A stretch of 64,000 bases of DNA from Streptomyces changanensis. Its GTDB lineage: Bacteria > Actinomycetota > Actinomycetes > Streptomycetales > Streptomycetaceae. The stretch covers positions 3,534,001-3,598,000 of the forward strand of contig NZ_CP102332.1 in assembly GCF_024600715.1 (NCBI RefSeq). Reading direction: 5' to 3'. A program made the position numbers and the translations under genes. How positions within the stretch are numbered: position 1 is the first letter of the stretch; every line of letters starts with the position of its first letter. Below the pieces are notes generated by a model. The model searched no databases, was not told where the DNA came from, and worked only from the letters and a program-made list of their open reading frames with translations. This document shows positions 32,098 to 42,943 of this stretch, one piece after another.

Positions 32098-32127
32098 GGA
32101 AGAGGGCCCCATGCGGGGCCCTCTTCC
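32098..32127. terminator. Terminator hairpin after dcd operon
   Basis: GGAAGAGGGCCCC and GGGGCCCTCTTCC form a 13-bp stem with a 4-nt loop, followed by GTT. It also lies just after the stop of the convergent Yip1 gene, so it probably works on both strands. Confidence 0.8.
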
Positions 32128-32156
32128 GTTCGTGCGGCGCGCCGCGGCGGCGTCCG

Positions 32157-33104
32157 TTACAGCGTGCCCAGCTTGATCAGCGACAGCAGTGCCACCAGCT
32201 GGATCGACGACGCGCCCAGGGCCTTCGGCCAGTGCAGGTCGTGCGACTTGCTCACCATCGACGTGAAGAGCGCGCCCGCCGCCAGCCAGGACAGCCAGCC
32301 GATGACCTGGACCAGCGAGTTCTCACCGCCCAGGAAGAGCGCGAACAGCAGCCGCGGGGCGTCCGTCATCGCCATGATGAGCATCGACAGGCCCACGGTC
32401 GGCTGCCAGGCGCCGTTGCCGCCCAGCTGGCGGGCGAGCGTGTGCGTGACCGCGCCGAGGATGAGGCCGCCGACCACGAACATGACCCCGGTCAGCAGGA
32501 CGTACGGGATCGCGGTGGAGATCGTCGCGCTGATCGCCTCCTCCCGGGCCTTGTCGAAGCCGAAGAGGGCCAGCAGGCCGTACAGGAACGTCACGATCAG
32601 CGCCGGCGGCCACACGGGGTGGTCGCGCATCTGCCAGAACGTCGGGCCGGGCCGCATGACGATGCCACTGAGCAGCTGCTTCCACGGCAGTCGCGGGCCC
32701 GAGGGCGCGGCGGAGCCCGCCTGGTAGGTGTCCGCCGGGCCGTAGGGGTCCTCGCCGACGCTGAACACCTGGGTGTGGCCCGGGTTGTTCGCGGCGTGCG
32801 GGTGGGAGCCGTACGGCTGCTGGGGCGCGTGCTGCTGGTACGGGTCGCCGAAGTACTCCGGCTCCCCGTACGGCTCGCCGCCCTGCTGGCCGCCGTGTCC
32901 GCGGGTCCCGCCGGGCCCGCCCGGCCCGGCGTAGGGGCGGCCTCCCTGCGACCACTGCTGCTGCGGGGACGGCGACGGGGACGGGTACGACGGAGGGGGC
33001 GCCGCCGCGCCGCCGTGCGGTCCCTGCCGCGTCTGCGGCGCCTGCCGCGGTCGTTGGTGCGGGGTGCGGTTGTCCCGGCCGCGTCCGATCCTGAATCCAG
33101 CCAC
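32157..33104 (-). CDS. Yip1-domain membrane protein
   Basis: This 315-residue protein has a disordered N-terminal 140 residues rich in Gly, Pro, Gln, Ser and Tyr (GGPYAGPGGPGG-like, PYQQHAPQQPYG), then about five membrane helices of the Yip1 type, beginning with KQLLSGIVMRPGPTFWQMRDHP and including WPPALIVTFLYGLLALFG. The function in bacteria is unknown. The GTG at 33104 (VAGFRIGRGRDN) is preceded by TACGTT at 7 nt, so it is probably leaderless. Confidence 0.8.
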   Translation of the reverse strand: MAGFRIGRGRDNRTPHQRPRQAPQTRQGPHGGAAAPPPSYPSPSPSPQQQWSQGGRPYAGPGGPGGTRGHGGQQGGEPYGEPEYFGDPYQQHAPQQPYGSHPHAANNPGHTQVFSVGEDPYGPADTYQAGSAAPSGPRLPWKQLLSGIVMRPGPTFWQMRDHPVWPPALIVTFLYGLLALFGFDKAREEAISATISTAIPYVLLTGVMFVVGGLILGAVTHTLARQLGGNGAWQPTVGLSMLIMAMTDAPRLLFALFLGGENSLVQVIGWLSWLAAGALFTSMVSKSHDLHWPKALGASSIQLVALLSLIKLGTL

Positions 33105-33111
33105 GTCAACG

Positions 33112-33117
33112 AACGTA
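33112..33117 (-). promoter_or_regulatory. -10 box of a leaderless yip1 transcript
   Basis: TACGTT on the minus strand sits 7 nt before the GTG start; no ribosome binding site is present. Confidence 0.5.
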
Positions 33118-33314
33118 CCCGGTTCCGCGCGTACGGGCGTACACGGCCGGTCGCCGGGGGGCCGTTTGCTGCCGACCTGTGACATCCCCTAGGGGGCGTC
33201 AGGCGGCCGTGGGAGGGGGCGGGGTGGGCGGGATGGGGTGGCGTGGTGGCCAGGGTGGCACGGGGGTCGGGTGGCACGGGGGCGTCGCGGCCGCCCCGGC
33301 CCCGTACACCTGTC

Positions 33315-33382
33315 CCGCCGCCCGCCGCCCGCCGCCCGCCGCCCGCCGCCCGCCGCCCGCCGCCCCCCGCCCGCCGCCCGCC
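33315..33382. repeat. CCGCCCG simple repeat
   Basis: A 7-bp unit is repeated about nine times in the spacer between two minus-strand genes. It has no coding support. Confidence 0.85.
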
Positions 33383-33400
33383 ACCGGTACGCCGGTACGC

Positions 33401-33441
33401 CGAACGGCCGGGTCCGCCCGTGGGGGCGGCCCGGCCGTTCG
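33401..33441 (-). terminator. Terminator of the Fe-S oxidoreductase gene
   Basis: CGAACGGCCGGG and CCCGGCCGTTCG form a 12-bp stem; the loop itself holds a second CCGCCC/GGGCGG stem. It lies 22 bp after the stop codon. Confidence 0.75.
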
Positions 33442-33463
33442 TGGTGGGCTGTGCGCGGCGCGG

Positions 33464-35752
33464 CTACTGCGCCGGCTGCGGCTCCTGCGTCGGGTCCGAC
33501 TCCGGGGCGTCCGTCTCGGGGGCGGCCGGCGTCTTGACCGAATCCAGCAGCAGCTGCGCGACGTCCACGACCTGGAGGGACTCCTTCGCCTTGCCGTCGT
33601 TCTTCTTGCCGTTCACGGAGTCCGTGAGCATGACCAGGCAGAACGGGCAGGCGGTGGAGACGATGTCCGGGTTGAGGGAGAGGGCCTCGTCGACGCGCTC
33701 GGTGTTGATGCGCTTGCCGATGCGCTCCTCCATCCACATCCGCGCGCCGCCGGCGCCGCAGCAGAAGCCGCGCTCCTTGTGGCGGTGCATCTCCTGCTGG
33801 CGCAGGCCCGGGACGGCCGACATGATCTCGCGCGGCGGCGTGTAGACCTTGTTGTGGCGGCCCAGGTAGCACGGGTCGTGGTAGGTGATCAGCCCGTCGA
33901 CCGGGGTGACCGGGGTGAGCCGGCCCTCGTCGATGAGGTGCTGGAGCAGCTGCGTGTGGTGGATGACCTCGAACTCGCCGCCCAGCTGCGGGTACTCGTT
34001 CGCGATCGTGTTGAAGCAGTGCGGGCAGGTCGCGACGATCTTCTTGGCCGACTTGGGCTTCCTCGTCGACTCGTCCTCGTCATCCTCGCCGAACGCCATG
34101 TTCAGCATGGCGACGTTCTCCTGGCCGAGCTGCTGGAACAGCGGCTCGTTGCCGAGGCGGCGGGGGGAGTCACCGGTGCACTTCTCGTCGCCGCCCATGA
34201 TCGCGAACTTGACGCCCGCGATGTGCAGCAGCTCGGCGAAGGCCTTGGTGGTCTTCTTGGCCCGGTCCTCCAGGGCGCCGGCGCAGCCGACCCAGTAGAG
34301 GTAGTCGACCTCGGAGAGGTCCTCGACGTCCCTGCCGACGATCGGGACCTCGAAGTCGACCTCCTTGGTCCACTCGACGCGCTGCTTCTTCGCCAGGCCC
34401 CAGGGGTTGCCCTTCTTCTCCAGGTTCTTGAGCATCGTGCCCGCCTCGGACGGGAACGACGACTCGATCATGACCTGGTAGCGGCGCATGTCGACGATGT
34501 GGTCGATGTGCTCGATGTCGACCGGGCACTGCTCGACGCAGGCGCCGCAGGTGGTGCAGGACCACAGCACGTCCGGGTCGATGACGCCGTTCTCCTCGGC
34601 GGTGCCGATGAGGGGGCGCTCGGCCTCGGCCAGGGCGGCGGCCGGGACGTCCTTCAGGGCCTCGGCGGACGCCTTCTCCTCGCCGTCCGCGGTCTTGCCG
34701 CCGCCGGCCAGCAGGTACGGGGCCTTGGCGTGGGCGTGGTCGCGCAGCGACATGATGAGGAGCTTCGGGGAGAGCGGCTTGCCCGTGTTCCAGGCGGGGC
34801 ACTGCGACTGGCAGCGGCCGCACTCGGTGCAGGTCGCGAAGTCGAGGATGCCCTTCCAGGAGAAGTGCTCGACCTGGCTGACGCCGAAGACGGTCTCCTC
34901 GGCGCCCTCCTCGTCGTCGAAGACCGTCTCGAAGTCGATCTCCTTGCCGCCGGACGTCATCGGCTGCAGGGCGCCCAGGGCGGTCTCGCCGGTGGCGTTG
35001 CGCTTGAACCAGATGTTCGGGAAGCCGAGGAAACGGTGCCAGGCGACGCCCATGTTGGTGTTGAGCGAGACCGTGATCATCCAGATCAGGGAGACGCTGA
35101 TCTTCACCATGGCGGCGAGGTAGACGAGGGTCTGCAGCGTGCCCGTGGACAGCCCGTCGAAGGCGAGGACGAGCGGGTACGAGACGAAGTACGCCGCCTC
35201 GTAGGAGTCCACGTGGTGGAGGGCGCCCTCGAGGCCGCGCAGGACCAGGATGACCAGGCCGATGGTGAGGATGACGTACTCGACGAAGTACGCCTGCCAC
35301 GCCTTGGAGCCGGCGAAGCGCGACTTGCGGCCGGCGCGGGACGGCAGGCTCAGCAGGCGGATCACCATCAGGACGACGATGCCGAGGACCGTCATCAGGC
35401 CGATGGCCTCGATGTACATCTCGAACGGCAGGAAGCCGCCGAGGACCGGCAGCATCCAGTCGGCCTGGAAGAGCTGGCCGTACGCCTGCGCCAGCGTCGG
35501 CGGCAGGGTCAGGAAGCCGACCGCGACGAACCAGTGCGCGAAGCCGACGATCCCCCAGCGGTTCATCCGGGTGTGGCCGAGGAACTCCCGGACCACGGTG
35601 ACCGTGCGGGCCTTCCAGTCGTCGGTGCGGCGGCCCGCCGGCACGGGCTGGCCGAGCCTCACGAACCGGTAGATGTGCGCGATCGCTCGGGCAAAGAGCG
35701 CAACGCCGACCACGGTCAGGGTCAGCGACACAATGATCGCGGCGAGTTGCAT
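33464..35752 (-). CDS. Membrane (Fe-S)-binding oxidoreductase, HdrD/GlpC-like
   Basis: This 762-residue protein has an N-terminal half with about six membrane helices of a NarI/HdrE-like cytochrome b module. It is followed by two ferredoxin clusters (CTECGRCQSQCP and CTTCGACVEQCP) and two CCG domains (CPHCFNTIANEYPQLGG.. CCGAGGARMW, YHDPCYLGR). Such proteins pass electrons between the quinone pool and soluble partners such as ETF, often in fatty-acid oxidation. A short palindrome with the -10 zone lies 42 bp before the start. The C-terminus is Pro/Glu-rich. It is monocistronic. Confidence 0.92.
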   Translation of the reverse strand: MQLAAIIVSLTLTVVGVALFARAIAHIYRFVRLGQPVPAGRRTDDWKARTVTVVREFLGHTRMNRWGIVGFAHWFVAVGFLTLPPTLAQAYGQLFQADWMLPVLGGFLPFEMYIEAIGLMTVLGIVVLMVIRLLSLPSRAGRKSRFAGSKAWQAYFVEYVILTIGLVILVLRGLEGALHHVDSYEAAYFVSYPLVLAFDGLSTGTLQTLVYLAAMVKISVSLIWMITVSLNTNMGVAWHRFLGFPNIWFKRNATGETALGALQPMTSGGKEIDFETVFDDEEGAEETVFGVSQVEHFSWKGILDFATCTECGRCQSQCPAWNTGKPLSPKLLIMSLRDHAHAKAPYLLAGGGKTADGEEKASAEALKDVPAAALAEAERPLIGTAEENGVIDPDVLWSCTTCGACVEQCPVDIEHIDHIVDMRRYQVMIESSFPSEAGTMLKNLEKKGNPWGLAKKQRVEWTKEVDFEVPIVGRDVEDLSEVDYLYWVGCAGALEDRAKKTTKAFAELLHIAGVKFAIMGGDEKCTGDSPRRLGNEPLFQQLGQENVAMLNMAFGEDDEDESTRKPKSAKKIVATCPHCFNTIANEYPQLGGEFEVIHHTQLLQHLIDEGRLTPVTPVDGLITYHDPCYLGRHNKVYTPPREIMSAVPGLRQQEMHRHKERGFCCGAGGARMWMEERIGKRINTERVDEALSLNPDIVSTACPFCLVMLTDSVNGKKNDGKAKESLQVVDVAQLLLDSVKTPAAPETDAPESDPTQEPQPAQ

Positions 35753-35793
35753 GGGGGCTCCTCGGGCCTGCGAGGTGGGGGATCCGGTACTAC

Positions 35794-35807
35794 TAAGCGG
35801 TAACTTA
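35794..35807. promoter_or_regulatory. TAAG-N6-CTTA palindrome before the Fe-S oxidoreductase gene
   Basis: TAAGCGGTAACTTA lies in an AT-richer stretch of the promoter region, 42 bp upstream of the start codon. It may be an operator for a TetR-type repressor of fatty-acid genes, but this is only a guess from shape and neighbour. Confidence 0.3.
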
Positions 35808-35905
35808 TTGGGTTCGGTGCTGAGCGTACCCAGATATTCCGCCGCACTGTAGCCGCGTGCGCGGTGATCTGCGTCGCTCAGGTGAGCCTGACCGGCGCCG
35901 TCCGT

Positions 35906-36382
35906 TCAGTCCCGGGGTCGCGGGCCGGTGAGCAGGGCGACCGGGGTCCGCAGGAGCAGCGCCACGTCCGTTCCCACCCCATGGTGCTCCACGTAGTGCT
36001 GGTCGAGCAGCAGCGGCTCGTCCCAGGGCAGCGGCGAACCCCGCCTCACCTGGGCCGGCCCGGTCAGGCCGGGGCGTACCGCGCCGCGCCAGGGTGCGTC
36101 GGCGCCGGGTGCGCCGGGCGGGAGCGGGGCGGGGCCGACCAGGGACATCTCGCCGCGCACGACGTGGACCAGCCGGGAGAGCGCGTCGAGGCGCAGTCGC
36201 CGCACCGGCAGGGTGCGCAGGGTGAACGGGCGGCCGTGCAGGCCGACGGCCGTCTCGTGGACGAGGAGGCCGCCGGCGGGGCGGCCGAGCGCCCGGGCCC
36301 CCGCCGCGGCGAGCAGGAGCGGCGCGACCAGCGTCAGCAGGACGGAGCCGAGGACCAGGTCCAGGACGCGCTTGGGGTGCAT
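35906..36382 (-). CDS. Sugar-phosphate transferase of the WcaJ/undecaprenyl family
   Basis: This 158-residue enzyme has the core of bacterial sugar transferases: KRVLDLVLG, GLHGRPFTLRTLPV, LSRLVHVVRGEMSLVGPAPL, VRPGLTGPAQVRRG and DQHYVEHHGVGTDVALLLRTP. These transfer hexose-1-phosphate to undecaprenyl phosphate. The DELPQL segment found in active members reads DALSRL here, so catalysis may be reduced. It begins with a hydrophobic hairpin helix. GAGGTGG precedes the ATG at 36382; a longer N-terminus is possible. No EPS cluster surrounds it. Confidence 0.8.
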   Translation of the reverse strand: MHPKRVLDLVLGSVLLTLVAPLLLAAAGARALGRPAGGLLVHETAVGLHGRPFTLRTLPVRRLRLDALSRLVHVVRGEMSLVGPAPLPPGAPGADAPWRGAVRPGLTGPAQVRRGSPLPWDEPLLLDQHYVEHHGVGTDVALLLRTPVALLTGPRPRD

Positions 36383-36541
36383 GGTGGCCACCTCGTCTTT
36401 CCGCATTGCTCAGGGTTCGTATCGGTTCACGGCTTATGTCCGGATAGTGCCGGTGTGCTGAACAATAGGCGGGGTAGGGGTGTCCGTCGGGCCCGCCGGG
36501 CCGCGTGTCGGGGGACTCTTGCGCATAAGGGCTGGATAAAA

Positions 36542-36562
36542 GTTGAGCGCGCTCGACTCAGG
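36542..36562 (+). promoter_or_regulatory. HAIR (HspR) box, imperfect
   Basis: GTTGAGC-N7-ACTCAGG resembles the HAIR consensus CTTGAGT-N7-ACTCAAG with end mismatches. It is the upstream of two boxes before dnaK. Confidence 0.65.
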
Positions 36563-36575
36563 TCTGTTGACGTGA

Positions 36576-39142
<2,567 letters not shown>

Positions 39143-39150
39143 CAGCCGGC

Positions 39151-39178
39151 GGGCCGGCGGTCTTCGGACCGCCGGCCC
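39151..39178 (+). promoter_or_regulatory. Hairpin with UUCG loop between grpE and dnaJ
   Basis: GGGCCGGCGGTC and GACCGCCGGCCC pair perfectly (12 bp) around a TTCG loop, 39 nt before the dnaJ ATG. It is inside the operon, so it may be a partial terminator or an mRNA stability/processing element that sets the ratio of DnaJ and HspR to DnaK. Confidence 0.65.
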
Positions 39179-39217
39179 GGTGGCTGACGCAGTGATCGTC
39201 CGGGAGGAGGGACGTCG

Positions 39218-40405
39218 ATGAGCACGAAGGACTTCGTCGAGAAGGACTACTACAAGGTCCTCGGCGTCCCCAAGGACGCCACCGAGGCCGAGATCAAGAA
39301 GGCGTACCGCAAGCTCGCCCGGGAGTTCCACCCGGACGCCAACAAGGGCGACGTGGCGGCCGAGGCGCGTTTCAAGGAGGTCTCCGAGGCGAACGACGTC
39401 CTCGGCGACCCCAAGAAGCGCAAGGAGTACGACGAGGCGCGCGCCCTCTTCGGCAACGGCGGCTTCCGCCCCGGACCCGGCGGCGCCGGCGGCTCGTTCA
39501 ACTTCGACCTGGGTGACCTCTTCGGCGGTGCCCAGGGCGGCGCGGGTGGCGCCGGCGGCTTCGGCGGCGGGCTCGGGGACGTCTTCGGCGGCCTGTTCAA
39601 CCGGGGCGGCACCGGTGCCGGCCCGGGCACGCGGACACAGCCGCGCCGCGGCCAGGACATCGAGTCCGAGGTGACGCTCAGCTTCACCGAGGCGGTGGAC
39701 GGGGCCACGGTCCCGCTGCGCATGTCCAGCCAGCAGCCCTGCCAGGCGTGCTCCGGCACCGGCGACAAGAACGGCACCCCGCGGGTCTGCCCGACCTGCG
39801 TCGGCACCGGCCAGGTCTCGCGCGGCGGCAGCGGCTCGTTCTCGCTGACCGACCCGTGCGTGGACTGCAAGGGCCGCGGGCTCATCGCCCAGGACCCGTG
39901 CGACGTCTGCCACGGCAGCGGCCGCGCCAAGTCGTCGCGCACCATGCAGGTGCGCATCCCGGCGGGCGTCTCCGACGGCCAGCGGATCAGGCTGCGCGGC
40001 AAGGGCGCCCCCGGCGAGCGGGGCGGACCGGCCGGCGACCTGTACGTGATCGTCCACGTCGACAGCCACCCCGTCTTCGGCCGCAAGGGCGACAACCTCA
40101 CCGTCACGGTCCCCGTCTCCTTCGCCGAGGCGGCGCTGGGCGGCGAGATCAGGGTGCCGACCCTCGGCGGGCCCGCGGTCACGCTGAAGATCCCGGCCGG
40201 CACGCCCAACGGCCGGACCATGCGCGCCCGCGGCAAGGGCGCCGTCCGCAAGGACGGCACGCGGGGCGACCTGTTGGTGACCGTCGAGGTCGCCGTGCCC
40301 GAGGGGCTGAGCGCCGAGGCGCGCGAGGCCCTGGAGGCGTACCGTCGGGTGACCGCGGACGAGGACCCGCGGGCGGAGCTCTTCCAGGCCGCGAAGGGGG
40401 CTTGA
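39218..40405 (+). CDS. dnaJ: DnaJ (Hsp40) cochaperone
   Basis: This 395-residue type I DnaJ has a J domain with FHPDAN (HPD motif), a Gly/Phe-rich linker, a zinc-binding domain with four CxxCxGxG repeats (CQACSGTG, CPTCVGTG, CVDCKGRG, CDVCHGSG) and C-terminal substrate-binding domains. It stimulates DnaK ATP hydrolysis and delivers substrates. GGGAGGAGGG precedes the ATG. It is separated from hspR by only 4 bp. Confidence 0.97.
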   Translation: MSTKDFVEKDYYKVLGVPKDATEAEIKKAYRKLAREFHPDANKGDVAAEARFKEVSEANDVLGDPKKRKEYDEARALFGNGGFRPGPGGAGGSFNFDLGDLFGGAQGGAGGAGGFGGGLGDVFGGLFNRGGTGAGPGTRTQPRRGQDIESEVTLSFTEAVDGATVPLRMSSQQPCQACSGTGDKNGTPRVCPTCVGTGQVSRGGSGSFSLTDPCVDCKGRGLIAQDPCDVCHGSGRAKSSRTMQVRIPAGVSDGQRIRLRGKGAPGERGGPAGDLYVIVHVDSHPVFGRKGDNLTVTVPVSFAEAALGGEIRVPTLGGPAVTLKIPAGTPNGRTMRARGKGAVRKDGTRGDLLVTVEVAVPEGLSAEAREALEAYRRVTADEDPRAELFQAAKGA

Positions 40406-40409
40406 CGCA

Positions 40410-40862
40410 ATGGACGCACGCCGACGCAACCCGTACGAACTGACCGACGAGACTCCGGTGTACGTCATCTCGGTGGCGGCCCAGCTCAGCGGGTTGCACC
40501 CGCAGACGCTGCGCCAGTACGACCGGCTGGGACTCGTCTCGCCGGACCGTACGGCCGGGCGGGGACGGCGCTACTCGGCCCGCGACATCGAGCTGCTCCG
40601 GCAGGTGCAGCAGCTGTCGCAGGACGAGGGCATCAACCTGGCCGGAATCAAGCGCATCATCGAGCTGGAGAACCAGGTCGCCGCGCTGCAGGCGCGGGTG
40701 GCCGAGCTGTCGGCGGCGGTCGAGGGTGCGGCGGCGGCGATACGCCAGCGCGAGGCCCAGGTCCACGCCTCGTACCGGCGCGACCTGGTGCCGTACCAGG
40801 AGGTGCAGCAGACGGGCGCGCTGGTCGTGTGGCGCCCGGGTACGCGCCGGGGCGGCGAGTAG
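40410..40862 (+). CDS. hspR: Heat-shock repressor HspR
   Basis: This 150-residue MerR-family repressor has YVISVAAQLSGLHPQTLRQYDRLGLVSP and a coiled region, then a C-terminal tail with RRDLVPYQEVQQTGALVVW. HspR binds HAIR boxes with DnaK as corepressor and shuts off dnaK, clpB and lon-type genes. As the last gene of the dnaK operon it gives negative feedback. The start is an ATG 4 bp after the dnaJ stop. A strong terminator follows 65 bp downstream. Confidence 0.97.
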   Translation: MDARRRNPYELTDETPVYVISVAAQLSGLHPQTLRQYDRLGLVSPDRTAGRGRRYSARDIELLRQVQQLSQDEGINLAGIKRIIELENQVAALQARVAELSAAVEGAAAAIRQREAQVHASYRRDLVPYQEVQQTGALVVWRPGTRRGGE

Positions 40863-40925
40863 CCACCCAGTGCGGCGGTCGGTTCGGCGCGTTCGGCGTG
40901 CGGCGTCCGGCCCGTGGACGTTTCG

Positions 40926-40951
40926 AAGGCCCCCTCTCCGGAGGGGGCCTT
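40926..40951 (+). terminator. Terminator of the dnaK operon
   Basis: AAGGCCCCCTC and GAGGGGGCCTT form an 11-bp stem with a TCCG loop, followed by TCC. It marks the end of the chaperone operon. Confidence 0.8.
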
Positions 40952-40968
40952 CCGCGTGCCGGGGCCGG

Positions 40969-41080
40969 GCCGTGCGGGTCAGGAGCCGCCCTCGTGCGGG
41001 GGGCCCGGACCATGCGGGTCCGGGGGCGGCCCTCATGCGGGTCAGGGCCGCCCTCGTGCGAGTCAGGGGCCGTGCGGGTG
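40969..41080. repeat. Irregular CGTGCGGGTC repeats
   Basis: Copies of a GTGCGGGTC-like unit are interspersed with GGGCCGCCCTC strings in the spacer between hspR and the LuxR-type gene. No gene is supported. Confidence 0.45.
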
Positions 41081-41121
41081 CGGGTGCCCGCCCCCTGCGG
41101 GTGTCCGCGGCCGGCGGGGCG

Positions 41122-42159
41122 TCAGTCGTGGCCGCGCGGTGGCTCCTCCGGTCCCGGGGTGCGGGGGGTGAGGTCCTGGTCCTGGTCGAGGATGCCGGAG
41201 CGGGCGATGAGGTAGCCGAGCTGGGCGCGGCTGCCGCTGCCCAGGGTGGAGGCGAGCTTGGCGATGTGGGCGCGGCAGGTGCGGACGTTCATGCCGAGCC
41301 GGCGGGCGATGGCCTCGTCGACGTGGCCCTCGACGAGGAGCTTGGCGATGGACCGCTGGATGCCGCTTATGCCGTTGAGGGCGGGGGCGTACGAGACGAC
41401 CTCCTCCTCCCACGGGATGCCGTGCAGCCAGAACTGCTCGAACACGCCGACGAGGTACTGCACCAGTCCCTCGTGCCGCAGCTCCAGGGCCACCTGGCGG
41501 TCGCTGCGGGCCGGTATGAAGGCGACCTTGCGGTCGACGATGATCAACCGGTCGATGATCTCCTCCAGCGTGCGGACCTCCAGCCCGTACGGCGTGATCC
41601 GCTCGACGTACCCCATGGTCGCCGAGTGGTGCCGCGCGGTGTGCTGGTAGAGGGTCCGCATTCGGACACCGCGGCCCAGCAGGGGCTCCACCCGCCGCAA
41701 GGCGGCCTTGACAGTCTCGGGTTTCCGTCCGCTGCCCGGCTGGATGGTGAGGAGTTCGACCGCGCACTCGTCCGTCACGCGGTCCAGTTCGGCGTTGATG
41801 ACCGCCAGACCCTCCAGGACGTTGATCGCCGCACTGGTGCACGGGGCCGCCGCGGGGATCGTCATGAACGGCTCGAATGCATCGGCCAACGACAGGGCCC
41901 GCTGCCTGCGCTGCTGGATCTCCCGCTCGATGGGGTGTATCAGCTGGTTGAGGGCGATGGACGGAGGCACGGGCCGCAGCCACTGGGAATCGTCCGGATC
42001 CGGATGCAGCAGGGCGAGGTCGATGAGGCAGGGCGCCGCGTCGACCTCCGTACGGGCTATCCGGCCGGCGCGCAGGGCGGCCGCGTACAGGTGCTTTCCG
42101 GCTTCGCACAGCTCGTCATGACTGTGCCCGGTTTCCGGATTGTCCACCTTAGACCGCAT
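41122..42159 (-). CDS. LuxR-type transcriptional regulator of the W-repeat peptide cluster
   Basis: This 345-residue regulator has a C-terminal LuxR helix-turn-helix (IAKLLVEGHVDEAIARRLGM, then CRAHIAKLASTLGS) and a large N-terminal region without a receiver, AAA or PAS signature, which probably binds a ligand or peptide. The ATG at 42159 follows GAGGGGGG; an in-frame start upstream would add a poorly conserved leader. It is transcribed away from a secreted peptide gene, with 128 bp between them, and is the obvious candidate to control it. Confidence 0.82.
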   Translation of the reverse strand: MRSKVDNPETGHSHDELCEAGKHLYAAALRAGRIARTEVDAAPCLIDLALLHPDPDDSQWLRPVPPSIALNQLIHPIEREIQQRRQRALSLADAFEPFMTIPAAAPCTSAAINVLEGLAVINAELDRVTDECAVELLTIQPGSGRKPETVKAALRRVEPLLGRGVRMRTLYQHTARHHSATMGYVERITPYGLEVRTLEEIIDRLIIVDRKVAFIPARSDRQVALELRHEGLVQYLVGVFEQFWLHGIPWEEEVVSYAPALNGISGIQRSIAKLLVEGHVDEAIARRLGMNVRTCRAHIAKLASTLGSGSRAQLGYLIARSGILDQDQDLTPRTPGPEEPPRGHD

Positions 42160-42287
42160 CTGCACCCCCCTCAGGGTCCTGTATTTCAGGAACATGATGC
42201 CTGTACTGGCTGGTGGAAGCGTTCGGAGTGAGCCATCGTCATAGACGCGGGGGAGGAGGTAAGGACAAAAAGAGGTGGAGATCGTCC

Positions 42288-42533
42288 ATGACCAGGATGG
42301 TTCGTGCACTTAGCGCCATAGCTGTCGCCGCGGCGGCCGCGTGCGGTGTCGCCGCCCTCAGCGGCGAGCCGTCGTGGGACACGGTGTCCGCGAACAGCGT
42401 CGTCGCAGGTGAGCCTGCGTGGGAGGTCGGGCCGGCGGGCATCCCTGAGCCTTCGTGGGAGGTCGCCCCGACGACCTTCGGGGAGCCCTCTTGGGACAGC
42501 GCCGACTCCACGCCGACGGGTGTCGCCGCATGA
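42288..42533 (+). CDS. Secreted peptide precursor with four W-containing repeats
   Basis: This 81-residue protein has a signal-like N-terminus (VRALSAIAVAAAAACGVAAL) and then four copies of [GP]EP[SA]W[DE] at residues 26-31, 41-46, 53-58 and 65-70, separated by 12-15 residues. There is no other recognisable domain. Tandem identical cores after a signal sequence are typical of precursors that are cut into several copies of a signalling or bioactive peptide. The codons in the repeats use more T at third positions than neighbours. The next gene starts in an ATGA overlap with its stop. Confidence 0.7.
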   Translation: MTRMVRALSAIAVAAAAACGVAALSGEPSWDTVSANSVVAGEPAWEVGPAGIPEPSWEVAPTTFGEPSWDSADSTPTGVAA

Positions 42534-42847
42534 ACGTCCCCGACGACTCCCGATTCCGCCGCGAGATGGCGTCCGCCTACCGTTCCGGGTGGCACTTCAT
42601 CGACCTCGTCACCGCAGTCCCCCAGGGTGGCGATTCGTTGATGGTCACCCTCTTCGGGGAGCCGATCGTCATCACCCGCGGCGACGACGAGGACATCCGC
42701 GCCTACCGGTGCCTCCGTCGGCCGCGCGGTGCGCCGCAGCCCGTCCGCTGCGCCATCCGCTACGGAATGATCTTCGTCAACCTCGACCAGCGTGACCATC
42801 AGCTGGTCGAGGCCGAGGCCCCCACCGCCACCCCCCGCAGCGCCTGA
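42530..42847 (+). CDS. Small Rieske-like protein without cluster ligands
   Basis: This 105-residue protein is translationally coupled to the repeat peptide (ATGA). The sequence runs like a Rieske oxygenase N-terminal half: WHFIDLVTAVPQGGDSLMVTLFGEPIVITRGDDEDIRAYRC, then RCAIRYGMIFVNL. The CxH..CxxH ligand set is not kept (CLRRPRG in place of CxH), so it probably lacks the 2Fe-2S centre. No catalytic domain follows. It may bind or modify the peptide. A strong hairpin follows. Confidence 0.6.
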   Translation: MNVPDDSRFRREMASAYRSGWHFIDLVTAVPQGGDSLMVTLFGEPIVITRGDDEDIRAYRCLRRPRGAPQPVRCAIRYGMIFVNLDQRDHQLVEAEAPTATPRSA

Positions 42848-42889
42848 GCGATTCCCCCGTCGTTGTAGATCGCTCAGGTGCTTCCCCCA

Positions 42890-42934
42890 CACAGCGGCGC
42901 CATCGTGGACCTGAAACACGATGGCGCCGCTGTG
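42890..42934 (+). terminator. Terminator hairpin of the peptide cluster
   Basis: CACAGCGGCGCCATCGTG and its exact complement form an 18-bp stem with a 9-nt loop, 42 bp after the last stop codon. It separates the cluster from the repeats that follow. Confidence 0.8.
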
Positions 42935-42943
42935 CTGTCCGCG

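Noticed and set aside
42288..42847. Lanthipeptide or other RiPP synthetase near the W-repeat peptide
   Set aside because: No LanC, LanKC, YcaO, radical SAM or peptidase gene lies next to it; only the regulator and the Rieske-like protein are present.
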